Assembly: GCF_020181035.1 (NCBI RefSeq)
Contig: NZ_JAIQYY010000018.1
Location: forward strand, 78,557-142,556
Length of the DNA: 64,000 nucleotides
Direction of reading: 5' to 3'
Source: Streptomyces sp. CoH27
GTDB taxonomy: Bacteria > Actinomycetota > Actinomycetes > Streptomycetales > Streptomycetaceae
Shown here piece by piece: positions 8,868 to 16,384 of this stretch (within the stretch, counting starts at the first letter, position 1; each line of letters starts with the position of its first letter). The notes below the pieces were generated by a model. That model did not search any database. It was not told the DNA's origin and worked only from the letters and a program-made list of their open reading frames with translations. The translations under genes and the position numbers were made by a program.

Positions 8868-8884
8868 CATCAGGTGCGGGCAGG

Positions 8885-10150
8885 TCAGGCGGTCGCCTGC
8901 GCGTCCCGCGCCGCCTTCGCGGCGATGTCGGTGCGGTGCTGGGAGCCGTCCAGCCGGATCCGGCCCACCGCCCGGTACGCCCGCTCGCGCGCCTCGGTCA
9001 GGTCCGTGCCGGTGGCCGTGACGGACAGCACACGCCCGCCCGCGCTGACGACGGTGTCGCCGTCCTGCCTGGTCCCGGCGTGCAGCACGTACGCGTGCGG
9101 GGCGTCCTCGGCGGCCACCTCGTCCAGACCGGTGACCGGGTCGCCGGTGCGGGGGGTGCCGGGGTAGTTGTGCGAGGCGACGACGACGGTCACGGCCGCG
9201 TCCTCGCTCCAGCGCAGAGGCGCCAGATCGGCGAGGGTGCCGGTGGCGGCGGCGTGCAGGATCCCGGCCAGCGGAGTCCGCAGACGGGCCAGCACGACCT
9301 GGGTCTCGGGGTCGCCGAAACGGGCGTTGAACTCGATGACCCGGACCCCGCGGCCGGTGATCGCCAGACCGGCGTAGAGCAGACCGGAGAAGGGCGTGCC
9401 ACGGCGGCGCAGCTCGTCCACGGTCGGCTGCAGCACCGTCTCCAGCACCTCGTCGACCAGCTTCGGGTCGGCCCACGGCAGCGGCGAGTACGCGCCCATG
9501 CCTCCGGTGTTCGGACCCTCGTCGCCGTCCAGGGCGCGCTTGAAGTCCTGAGCGGGCTGGAGCGGCAGGACCGTCTCGCCGTCGGTGATGGCGAAAAGGG
9601 ACACCTCGGGGCCGTCGAGGAACTCCTCGATGACCACCCGCTCGCAGCCGGCGGCGTGCGCCGTGGCCGTGTCGAGGTCCTCGGTGACGACGACGCCCTT
9701 GCCGGCGGCGAGGCCGTCGTCCTTGACGACGTAGGGCGCGCCGAAGGCGTCGAGGGCCTCGGCGATCTCCTCGGCGGTCGTGCAGACGTAGGAGCGGGCG
9801 GTCGGTACCCCGGCCGCCGCCATGACGTCCTTGGCGAAGGCCTTGGACCCCTCCAGCTGCGCGGCCTCCTTGGACGGGCCGAAGACGGGGATGCCCGCCT
9901 CGCGGACGGCGTCGGCGACCCCGGCGACCAGCGGGGCCTCCGGGCCGACGACGACCAGCTCGGCGCCGAGGCCCGTGGCCAGCTCGGCCACCGCCTTGCC
10001 GTCGAGCGCGTCGACCGGGTGCAGCTCGGCGACCTCGGCGATGCCGGCGTTGCCGGGGGCGCAGTGGAGCGCCGTGACGGCGGGGTCGAGGGACAGGGAG
10101 CGGCACAGGGCATGTTCGCGGGCGCCGCTGCCGATGACGAGGACCTTCAC
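8885..10150 (-). CDS. purD: Phosphoribosylamine--glycine ligase
   Basis: GARS, the second step of de novo purine synthesis: ATP-dependent ligation of glycine to phosphoribosylamine. The 421-residue protein starts MKVLVIGSGAREHAL, the diagnostic N-terminal motif. It carries CAPGNAGIAEVA, the ATP-grasp region YVVKDDGLAAGKGVVV, the glycine-rich DGDEGPNTGGMGAYSP and EFNARFGDPETQVVL. The length is normal for the family. The start is the ATG at 10150. It is transcribed from the same strand as dnaX and purC. Confidence 0.97.
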   Translation of the reverse strand: MKVLVIGSGAREHALCRSLSLDPAVTALHCAPGNAGIAEVAELHPVDALDGKAVAELATGLGAELVVVGPEAPLVAGVADAVREAGIPVFGPSKEAAQLEGSKAFAKDVMAAAGVPTARSYVCTTAEEIAEALDAFGAPYVVKDDGLAAGKGVVVTEDLDTATAHAAGCERVVIEEFLDGPEVSLFAITDGETVLPLQPAQDFKRALDGDEGPNTGGMGAYSPLPWADPKLVDEVLETVLQPTVDELRRRGTPFSGLLYAGLAITGRGVRVIEFNARFGDPETQVVLARLRTPLAGILHAAATGTLADLAPLRWSEDAAVTVVVASHNYPGTPRTGDPVTGLDEVAAEDAPHAYVLHAGTRQDGDTVVSAGGRVLSVTATGTDLTEARERAYRAVGRIRLDGSQHRTDIAAKAARDAQATA

Positions 10151-10204
10151 GGGGTCAGCCTAATGGCAAGGTTGCCGAAGGTCGGGGGCCGGGTTTGTTG
10201 GGCT

Positions 10205-10285
10205 TTCCTCCAAAGGCCTTCCTCCGAAGGCCTTGCTCCGCCTTGTTCCGAAGGCCTTGCTCCGAAGGCCTTCCTCCGGAGAGGA
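10205..10285. repeat. Repeats carrying the AAGGCCTT palindrome
   Basis: Four AAGGCCTT palindromes at 10213-10220, 10227-10234, 10251-10258 and 10265-10272 sit in CTCCGAAGGCCTTGCTCC-like units spaced 14, 24 and 14 bp apart. They lie in the purD-dnaX gap (10151-10337), which holds no gene. Confidence 0.8.
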
Positions 10286-10337
10286 GGGCGCTTGCCGCCG
10301 ACCGGGGCCGATGGGGCCGAGGCCGATGAGGCCCTCG

Positions 10338-12692
10338 TCACTCGTTCGAGAACTCCTCCACCACCGTCGCGCCCAGCTCCCGCACGATCAGTTCGTGCCC
10401 GGAGAGGGCCGACTCGTCCAGGTCGGGGTCGTCGTCCTCGGGGATGTCGTCCTCGGGGGCGACGGGCGGCGGCTCGGGGGCGGAGACGGGCCGGGGGGCC
10501 GGGGCGGGTGCCGCCGTGGCGGACGCGGGGCCGGGCTGCGCGGACACCGGTGCCTGCGGGGCCGCCTGGGGAGCCGCGGGACGGGGTGCGGCCGGGGCGC
10601 CGTAGCCACCGCCCGCGCCTGCGGCGGGAGCGCCGCCGTAGCCACCGCCGTAGCCCTGGGCGCCGCCCGTCGCCGGGGGCGCGGAGCCGCCGGACGGATC
10701 GATGACCGCCTCGATCTTCCACTGCACGTTGAACTGCTCGGCCAGCGCCGCCCGCAGCACGTCCTCGCTGCCGCTGCCCGCGAAGTTGTCACGGGCGCCG
10801 GCGTTGACGAAGCCGAGCTGGAGCGTCGTGCCGTCGAAGCCGGTCACCTGGGCGTTCTGGCTGAGCAGGATCCAGGTGAAGCGGCGGCGGTTCTTGACCG
10901 CCTCCAGGATGTTCGGCCAGAGCGCGCGGGGGTCGAGGCCGCCGGCCGGGGCGGTGGGCGCGGTGGCGACCGGAGCGGGGGCGGCTGGGGCCGTCGGGGC
11001 AGAGGCGGAGGCGGATGCGGGGGCGGATGCGGGGGCCGTGGGGGCCCGGCCCGGCTGGTGCTGTGGCTGAGCGGGGCCGCGGCCCGGGGCCTGGCCCTGC
11101 TGTCCGCCCGCCTGCGCGGCCGTGGGCCATGCCCCGGCGGGGCGCCGGCCGCTGCCGGCCGGAGCGGCCATGGGCCAGGCGCCGGGGGCGGCAGGGGGCT
11201 GGGCCTGGGCGGCGGCGGGCTGCGGGACGGGGGCAGGGGCGGGGGTGGCCGCGGGAGCGGGCTCGGGAGCCGGGGCGGGCTGCGGGGCGGCCGGAGCGGC
11301 AGCGCCACCGTGGACGGGCGCGACCGGGGCAGCGCCGTACGACGCACCGGAGGCGGCCGGATCGGGGGCGGCGACCGGAGCGGGGGCGCCGGCCGGAGCG
11401 CCCGTCGCGCGGACGGCAGCCCGAGCCGCGGCGGGACCGCCACCGGGCGGAACCGGCGCACCGCCGCCCTGGCCATGGGCCTCGGGCCCGGGGACGTACC
11501 CCATGGCGGGCGCGCCACCGCCGCCGGAGAAGTTGACGCCACGCTCCAGGCGGTCGAGGCGGGCCATCACGGAGCGCTCGTCGCCGTAGGCGGCGGGGAG
11601 CAGCACGCGCGCGCAGATGAGTTCCAGCTGGAGGCGGGGCGAGGTGGCGCCGCGCATCTCCGTCAGGCCCTCGTTGACCAGGTCGGCGGCACGGCTCAGC
11701 TCGGCGGCGCCGAACGTGGACGCCTGGGCCTGCATGCGCTCCAGGACGTCGGCGGGAGCGTCGAAGAGCCCCTTGTCCACCGCGTCGGGGACAGCGGCGA
11801 GGATCACGAGATCCCGCAACCGCTCCAGCAGATCGGCGACGAAGCGGCGCGGGTCGTTGCCGCCCTCGATGACGCGGTCCACCACCTCGAAGGCGGCGGC
11901 GCCGTCACCGGTGGCGAAGGCCTCGACGACGGAGTCGAGGAGCGAGCCGTCGGTGTACCCGAGGAGGGAGGTGGCCATGGCATACGTCACACCGTCCGCA
12001 CCCGCACCGGCGAGGAGCTGGTCCATGACGGACATGGAGTCACGCACGGAACCGGCACCGGCTCGCACGACGAGCGGCAGCACACCCTCCTCGACGGGGA
12101 TGTCCTCCCGCCCGCACACCTCGGCGAGGTACTCCCGCAGGGTCCCCGGCGGGACGAGCCGGAAGGGGTAGTGGTGAGTCCGCGACCGGATCGTCCCGAT
12201 GACCTTCTCGGGCTCGGTGGTGGCGAAGATGAACTTGAGGTGCTCCGGCGGCTCCTCGACGACCTTCAGCAGCGCGTTGAAGCCGGCCGACGTGACCATG
12301 TGGGCCTCGTCGATGATGTAGATCTTGTAGCGGCTGCTCGCGGGGCCGAAGAAGGCCTTCTCCCGCAGCTCACGAGCGTCGTCCACACCACCGTGGGAAG
12401 CGGCGTCGATCTCGATGACGTCGATGGATCCCGGACCGTTGCGGGCGAGGTCCCGGCAGGACTGGCACTCGCCGCAGGGGGTCGGCGTGGGACCTTGCTC
12501 ACAGTTCAGGCAGCGGGCGAGGATGCGCGCGCTGGTCGTCTTGCCGCAGCCGCGCGGACCGCTGAACAGGTACGCGTGATTGACCCGGTTGTTCCGCAGC
12601 GCCTGCTGCAGCGGGTCGGTGACATGCTCCTGCCCGATGACCTCGGCAAAGGTCTCCGGGCGATAGCGGCGGTACAGCGCGAGAGACGACAC
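10338..12692 (-). CDS. dnaX: DNA polymerase III subunits gamma and tau
   Basis: Clamp-loader ATPase of the replisome, 784 residues from the GTG at 12692, where the family alignment starts (SSLALYRRYRPETFAEVIGQEHV). It shows Walker A GPRGCGKTTSAR, a four-cysteine zinc module (CLNCEQGPTPTPCGECQSC), Walker B IYIIDEAHMVT, sensor 1 FIFATTEP and the arginine-finger region GTIRSRTHHYPFR. Residues of about 390-600 are a long Ala/Pro/Gly linker, then the tau C-terminal DnaB/polymerase-binding part, ending acidic. An in-frame TTG at 12722 is possible, but neither start has a ribosome-binding site. A TATAAC hexamer at 12702-12707 would place transcription a few bases before the GTG, suggesting a near-leaderless message. 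Confidence 0.95.
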   Translation of the reverse strand: MSSLALYRRYRPETFAEVIGQEHVTDPLQQALRNNRVNHAYLFSGPRGCGKTTSARILARCLNCEQGPTPTPCGECQSCRDLARNGPGSIDVIEIDAASHGGVDDARELREKAFFGPASSRYKIYIIDEAHMVTSAGFNALLKVVEEPPEHLKFIFATTEPEKVIGTIRSRTHHYPFRLVPPGTLREYLAEVCGREDIPVEEGVLPLVVRAGAGSVRDSMSVMDQLLAGAGADGVTYAMATSLLGYTDGSLLDSVVEAFATGDGAAAFEVVDRVIEGGNDPRRFVADLLERLRDLVILAAVPDAVDKGLFDAPADVLERMQAQASTFGAAELSRAADLVNEGLTEMRGATSPRLQLELICARVLLPAAYGDERSVMARLDRLERGVNFSGGGGAPAMGYVPGPEAHGQGGGAPVPPGGGPAAARAAVRATGAPAGAPAPVAAPDPAASGASYGAAPVAPVHGGAAAPAAPQPAPAPEPAPAATPAPAPVPQPAAAQAQPPAAPGAWPMAAPAGSGRRPAGAWPTAAQAGGQQGQAPGRGPAQPQHQPGRAPTAPASAPASASASAPTAPAAPAPVATAPTAPAGGLDPRALWPNILEAVKNRRRFTWILLSQNAQVTGFDGTTLQLGFVNAGARDNFAGSGSEDVLRAALAEQFNVQWKIEAVIDPSGGSAPPATGGAQGYGGGYGGAPAAGAGGGYGAPAAPRPAAPQAAPQAPVSAQPGPASATAAPAPAPRPVSAPEPPPVAPEDDIPEDDDPDLDESALSGHELIVRELGATVVEEFSNE

Positions 12693-12736
12693 GCATACGA
12701 GGTTATAGGCGCCCACTGACAACCCGGGAAAAAGAA

Positions 12737-12825
12737 GGGCCCCCCACGCACCCGCCAGAGCCGACCTACCCTTGCTGCCTTCCGGCCCTGGGGGAGTTCA
12801 GTCAGATAGCGCCGCGTGAGGGGCT
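12737..12825 (-). ncRNA. ffs: Signal recognition particle RNA, small bacterial type
   Basis: The minus strand reads GCCCCTCACGCGGCGC... and reaches the diagnostic apical motif GGCCGGAAGGCAGCAAGG (GGAA tetraloop plus the conserved SRP54-binding internal loop), then pairs back with GCGTGGGGGGCCC. The hairpin is about 89 nt and is followed by a CTTCTTTTT tract, a good terminator. The ends are approximate. The RNA lies directly upstream of dnaX on the same strand. Confidence 0.93.
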
Positions 12826-12947
12826 GCGCCCACAGTACCCGATCCCGGCCCCCGCCCAGTACCCGATCACGCACCACGCCCCCTCCCGATCCGGGCCTGC
12901 GGGAACGGGTTCGCGAGCACTCCCCTCGGTCATGTAATGTTTCCGGC

Positions 12948-13035
12948 GGAGGATTCGCCTAGAGGCCTAGGGCGCACGCTTGGAAAGCGTGTTGGGGGCA
13001 ACCCCTCACGAGTTCGAATCTCGTATCCTCCGCCA
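12948..13035 (+). tRNA. tRNA-Ser (anticodon GGA)
   Basis: This class II tRNA has acceptor GGAGGAT/ATCCTCC, an anticodon stem CACGC/GCGTG around TTGGAAA, a long variable arm, T-loop GTTCGAATC and an encoded CCA (13033-13035). A TGTAATGT element at 12933-12940 may be the -10; the same GTCATGTAATGTT string precedes tRNA-Arg on the other strand near 50.9 kb. Confidence 0.96.
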
Positions 13036-13054
13036 GTGCCTCACCGGGCACGTT

Positions 13055-13092
13055 GTCGAAGGGCCCCACCGTTCACGGTGGGGCCCTTCGAC
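13055..13092 (+). terminator. Strong terminator hairpin after tRNA-Ser(GGA)
   Basis: A 17-bp perfect stem (GTCGAAGGGCCCCACCG paired with its complement at 13076-13092) surrounds a 4-nt loop, 20 nt after the tRNA. Confidence 0.8.
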
Positions 13093-13407
13093 GTGTGTGG
13101 TTGCAGTTTTGGTTGCAGTTCCCTGATCGGTGACTCGGTGGGGCCCACCAGCAGCACGGTCACCACAGCGCCATTTCTCCAGGGCGAAGGCAACGTGCTC
13201 GTCGGGGTCGCGCCGGGGATGACCGGGATCAGTCGAGGTCGGGGAGGGGCGCCGGGCGACCTCGTGGGCGTCCTGCGCCGACAGTCCCAGCATGCGCAGG
13301 ACCATCTCGGCGAGGTCCACGGCGGCCTCGTCGCCGTCCACTTCGGGGCGGGCAAGTCGATAGAGGCCGCCTGAAGAAGCGGGCCGGTGATTACGGGCAG
13401 CGACCAC
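13093..13407 (-). pseudogene. Possible remnant ORF antisense to the tRNA-Ser flank
   Basis: The minus frame 13407 to 13006 runs into the tRNA gene, so its 3' part cannot be a normal protein end. Its first half (LARPEVDGDEAAVDLAEMVL, then RMLGLSAQDAHEVARRP) looks protein-like and helical, whereas the rest reads through the terminator and tRNA. I recognise no family. It could be the truncated tail of a gene lost at this tRNA boundary, or a chance open frame. Confidence 0.25.
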
Positions 13408-13796
13408 TGCGCGTCTTCGTACTCGACTGTGAGGCTCTGTCTCTCGCTGTGCGCGGCGACCGGAAGATGATCGCCTGGCTCGACCTCGCGGCCCGGGGCG
13501 AAGCCGAGGTAGTCACGTCCCCCATGACGCTGGTCGAGGCGTACGACGGCAGAACCACCGAGCAGCGCTGGGACTGGGTGCTCTCGCGACTCAAAGTCGC
13601 CGACATCGGGAAGGACGAGGCCCGCCAGGCCCGTCGGCTCCTGTCCGCCGCCAAGCTCCACGGCCACGAGTACGCGATCGACGCGGTGCTCGCCGCCATC
13701 GCCCGACAGCAGAAAGGGCAGGTCACCGTCTTCACCTCGGGCGTGGACGACCTGGAGAAGCTGGTCCCGAACTCGATCGTCGTCAGGAAGGTCTGA
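13371..13796 (+). CDS. PIN-domain protein (VapC-like), start uncertain
   Basis: The protein has the PIN nuclease pattern: the first acidic residue in RVFVLDCEALSLAV, a glutamate in SPMTLVEAYDG, an aspartate in HEYAIDAVLAAIAR and another in FTSGVDDLEKL. Family members are RNases and often toxins. The first in-frame GTG (13449) lies after the first catalytic aspartate, so the true start must be upstream. No ATG/GTG/TTG is in frame there; CTG at 13371, with GAGG 4 nt before it, is the best candidate. No convincing antitoxin is adjacent. It may be a decayed toxin or use a rare start. Confidence 0.6.
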   Translation: MKKRAGDYGQRPLRVFVLDCEALSLAVRGDRKMIAWLDLAARGEAEVVTSPMTLVEAYDGRTTEQRWDWVLSRLKVADIGKDEARQARRLLSAAKLHGHEYAIDAVLAAIARQQKGQVTVFTSGVDDLEKLVPNSIVVRKV

Positions 13797-14197
13797 CCCG
13801 ACCCGCGCCGGTCTCGGTTCTGGTGACATTCACCCCCGTCCAGCGTCGTCCGAAACCTCCGCCATCACCCGCTCCACCGCAGCAGACGCCGGGCGGGGTT
13901 GTGTGCGTTGCACGATCCACAGCCTGTGCACACACTCCGGCGAACCCGTCAGCGACAGCGTCCCCATCCGCGCCACGGACCGTCGCTGACGCCAAGCCGC
14001 ACGGTCACACGTACGCCGGCTCCCCCTCTCCCACAGCAACTGTTCTTCATCTCAGGCCCGTTCGCGATCCGGCGGCGGCGGAGACGTCAAGTTTCTGTTG
14101 CGTATGAGTCTGGTGAAAATCAGTGAGACGGAAGTAGCATCGGCCGCCTCTGTTCGATGCCACCCCCCCTCCAGCATCTTCATCACAGGAGACTTGA
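13797..14197. other. Gene-free stretch upstream of the secreted protease
   Basis: I see no convincing coding region. The part nearest the protease gene (about 14085-14150) is comparatively AT-rich and is the likely promoter region. GTGTGCGTTGCAC and GTGCACACAC at about 13910-13940 are loosely inverted to each other. Confidence 0.5.
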
Positions 14198-16066
14198 GTG
14201 TCCCCTGCCCACAGAGGCAAGAAGCACAGTCGCCGGGGCCGGATAGCCGTACGCTCCGCCGCCACGCTGTTCCTCGGCGGTGCCGGCGCGTTGGTCATGG
14301 CGCCCGCCCAAGCGACGCCGCTGCCGACAGGCATCGGCGTCCAGGGCCACGGCGGCATCAGCGCGTCGCAGCTCACCGCCCGCGTGCACGGCGCGCTCAC
14401 CGCGCCGGCCGCCAACACCCCTGCAAGCCTGCGGCCCGCCGCGCGCACGGGCGCACCGTCCGCCACCGCCACCGCCACCGCCACCGCCACCGCCACCGCC
14501 ACCGGTCAGGATCCGCAGCCGTCGGCTTCCGGCACCGTCGCCCCGCACGTCATCGGCGGTACGACCACCAGCATCTCCACGGCCCCGTGGATGGTGCAGC
14601 TGTGGTACTACGACGACAAGGGCACCTCCGACACCAGTGACGATGTCGGCTTCTTCTGCGGCGGCACCGTCGTGTCGCCCACGAAGATCCTCACCGCCGC
14701 ACACTGCGTCTCGGGCTACGACTGGCACAACAACGGCGCGATCATCTACGGCACCAGCCAGTTGCCGACCACCGACCCGTCGACCAACACCACCGACTTC
14801 CACGGCGGCACGGTGACGGGCGTCTGGCGTCAGTGGAACGATTCTTCGTTCAAGATCACCTCGACCGGAACCGCCGTCAACGACGTCGCCGTGCTGACCC
14901 TGCCCAACCCGATCAGCGCCAAGCCCTTGCCCATCACCACCTCCGACGACACCACGTCGTACAAGGCGGGCACCCAGGCGCAGATCTACGGCTGGGGGCG
15001 CACCAGCTCCACCAACCAGGACATCTCGCAGACCCTGCAGAAGGCCACCGTGCCGGTGAACGCCGACTCGACCTGCTCGGCCTACTACGGCAGCGACTTC
15101 GTCGCGGGCGCCATGACCTGCGTCGGTGCGCCGGCCAGCGGCTCCGACAGCGGAACCGTCGCCAGCTGCAACGGCGACTCCGGCGGCCCGCTGGTCGTGG
15201 GCGGACGTGTCGTCGGTGTCGTGTCGTGGGGCGTGCAGGACTGTGTGGCCCAGGGCTCGTACAGCGTCTTCACGAAGCTGAGCAGGTACGTCGGGGCGAC
15301 CGAACCGCGCATCGACGACACCGACTTGAGCGGTGACGGCCGCGCGGACATGTTCGCGATCGCCTCCAACGGCCAGGGCTACGAGTACGACTCGCGCGGC
15401 ACCTCCTTCGGGACCCGGATCCCGCTCGGCGACTGGAGCGGGGTCAACCTGGTGCGCCAGGCCGACCTCGACCGCGACGGCTACGCCGACCTGCTGGTGC
15501 GCACCACCGACGGCACCCTGTACTGGCAGCACCTCAACCTGTCCACCGGCAATGCCGACGTCACCAGGATCGGCTCCGGCTGGAACGCCATGAAGGTCAT
15601 GCTCGCGCCCGGCGACGTCACCGGTGACGGCCACCAGGACCTGCTGACCGTCGACTCCAGCGGCAACTTCTGGCTCTACCCGGGCACCGGCCACGGCACC
15701 TTCGGCTCGCGCGCCAAGCTCGGCTACGGCTGGAACACGTACGGCGCCGACATCTTCGGCAAGGGCGACTTCACCGGCGACGGCAAGCTCGACCTGCTCG
15801 CCCAGGACTCCTCCGGGAACCTGTGGCTGTACAAGGGCACCGGCGCCCCGTCGCACCCGCTGGCGTCCCGCGTGAAGATCGGCTGGGGCTTCCACTACAC
15901 CGCGTACGTGATGAACGGGGACATGACCGGCGACGGTCACTCCGACCTGATCGCCCGCGACAGCAGCGGCAACCTGTGGCTGTACCGGGGCACGGGCGAC
16001 GTCTCCCACCCGCTGGCCTCCCGCGTCAAGATCGGATACGGCTACAACGGCTACCGGCTGAGCTGA
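14198..16066 (+). CDS. Secreted trypsin-like serine protease with FG-GAP/VCBS repeats
   Basis: This 622-residue exported protein starts at GTG 14198, with AGGAGA about 8 nt upstream. Residues 1-40 form a twin-basic signal peptide (RRGRIAVRSAATLFLGGAGALVM, AQA cleavage). An Ala-Thr linker (about 86-103) is encoded by an ACCGCC hexanucleotide tract at 14461-14508. The S1 domain starts at HVIGGTTTS, with catalytic His in LTAAHCVSG, Asp in NDVAVLTL and Ser in CNGDSGGPLVV. The C-terminal half has about five calcium-binding-like repeats (DLSGDGRADM, DLDRDGYADL, DVTGDGHQDL, DFTGDGKLDL, DMTGDGHSDL), predicted to form a beta-propeller. It is a probable extracellular protease with a binding or adhesion module. 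Confidence 0.93.
   Translation: MSPAHRGKKHSRRGRIAVRSAATLFLGGAGALVMAPAQATPLPTGIGVQGHGGISASQLTARVHGALTAPAANTPASLRPAARTGAPSATATATATATATATGQDPQPSASGTVAPHVIGGTTTSISTAPWMVQLWYYDDKGTSDTSDDVGFFCGGTVVSPTKILTAAHCVSGYDWHNNGAIIYGTSQLPTTDPSTNTTDFHGGTVTGVWRQWNDSSFKITSTGTAVNDVAVLTLPNPISAKPLPITTSDDTTSYKAGTQAQIYGWGRTSSTNQDISQTLQKATVPVNADSTCSAYYGSDFVAGAMTCVGAPASGSDSGTVASCNGDSGGPLVVGGRVVGVVSWGVQDCVAQGSYSVFTKLSRYVGATEPRIDDTDLSGDGRADMFAIASNGQGYEYDSRGTSFGTRIPLGDWSGVNLVRQADLDRDGYADLLVRTTDGTLYWQHLNLSTGNADVTRIGSGWNAMKVMLAPGDVTGDGHQDLLTVDSSGNFWLYPGTGHGTFGSRAKLGYGWNTYGADIFGKGDFTGDGKLDLLAQDSSGNLWLYKGTGAPSHPLASRVKIGWGFHYTAYVMNGDMTGDGHSDLIARDSSGNLWLYRGTGDVSHPLASRVKIGYGYNGYRLS
14461..14508 (+). repeat. Coding hexanucleotide repeat (ACCGCC)
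   Basis: About eight tandem ACCGCC units encode an alternating Ala-Thr linker between the pro-region and the protease domain. Such tracts can slip in length. Confidence 0.85.
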
Positions 16067-16104
16067 CCGGTACTCCGGCGGGAGACCGATCCCCCCTCCC
16101 GGAC

Positions 16105-16148
16105 AACGGGCCCGCGTGCGTCCTGACCAGGGCGTACGCGGGCCCGTT
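16105..16148 (+). terminator. Terminator hairpin after the secreted protease
   Basis: A long stem, AACGGGCCCGCGTGCGT paired with GCGTACGCGGGCCCGTT, lies 38 bp past the stop. Confidence 0.7.
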
Positions 16149-16326
16149 CGCACAGCGCCGGTCGCCGATGTCGCGGCCGTGGCCGAGGCCGCACAACTCG
16201 GCCTGCACCGGCCGGTCCTGGCCGGCCAGTCCCGCCGCTCCTCCTGGGACGCGGGTCGGGCACCGGCCGTCCCGTCCTCGCCGTATGGAGCGAGCGGGGC
16301 GTGATCTGCGCCGAGGAGATCGACGG

Positions 16327-16377
16327 CATGTTCCGGCATGTTCCGGCATGTTCCGGCATGTTCCGGCATGTTCCGGC
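16327..16377. repeat. 10-bp tandem repeat GTTCCGGCAT
   Basis: Four to five head-to-tail copies of a 10-bp unit lie in the gap between the protease and the CopCD gene. No gene is seen in 16067-16384. Confidence 0.9.
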
Positions 16378-16384
16378 CCGTGAC

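Noticed and set aside
12937..13374. Antitoxin gene ahead of the PIN gene
   Set aside because: The frame crosses the tRNA-Ser and its terminator and has no DNA-binding motif, although its TGA overlaps the proposed CTG start.
14461..14508. Regulatory phase-variation tract
   Set aside because: Units are 6 bp, so gain or loss keeps the frame and only changes the linker length.
14183..16369. A 728-residue minus-strand frame with repeated MPEHAGTCRN at its start
   Set aside because: The start is only the translation of the 10-bp tandem repeat, and the body is antisense to the trypsin/FG-GAP gene.
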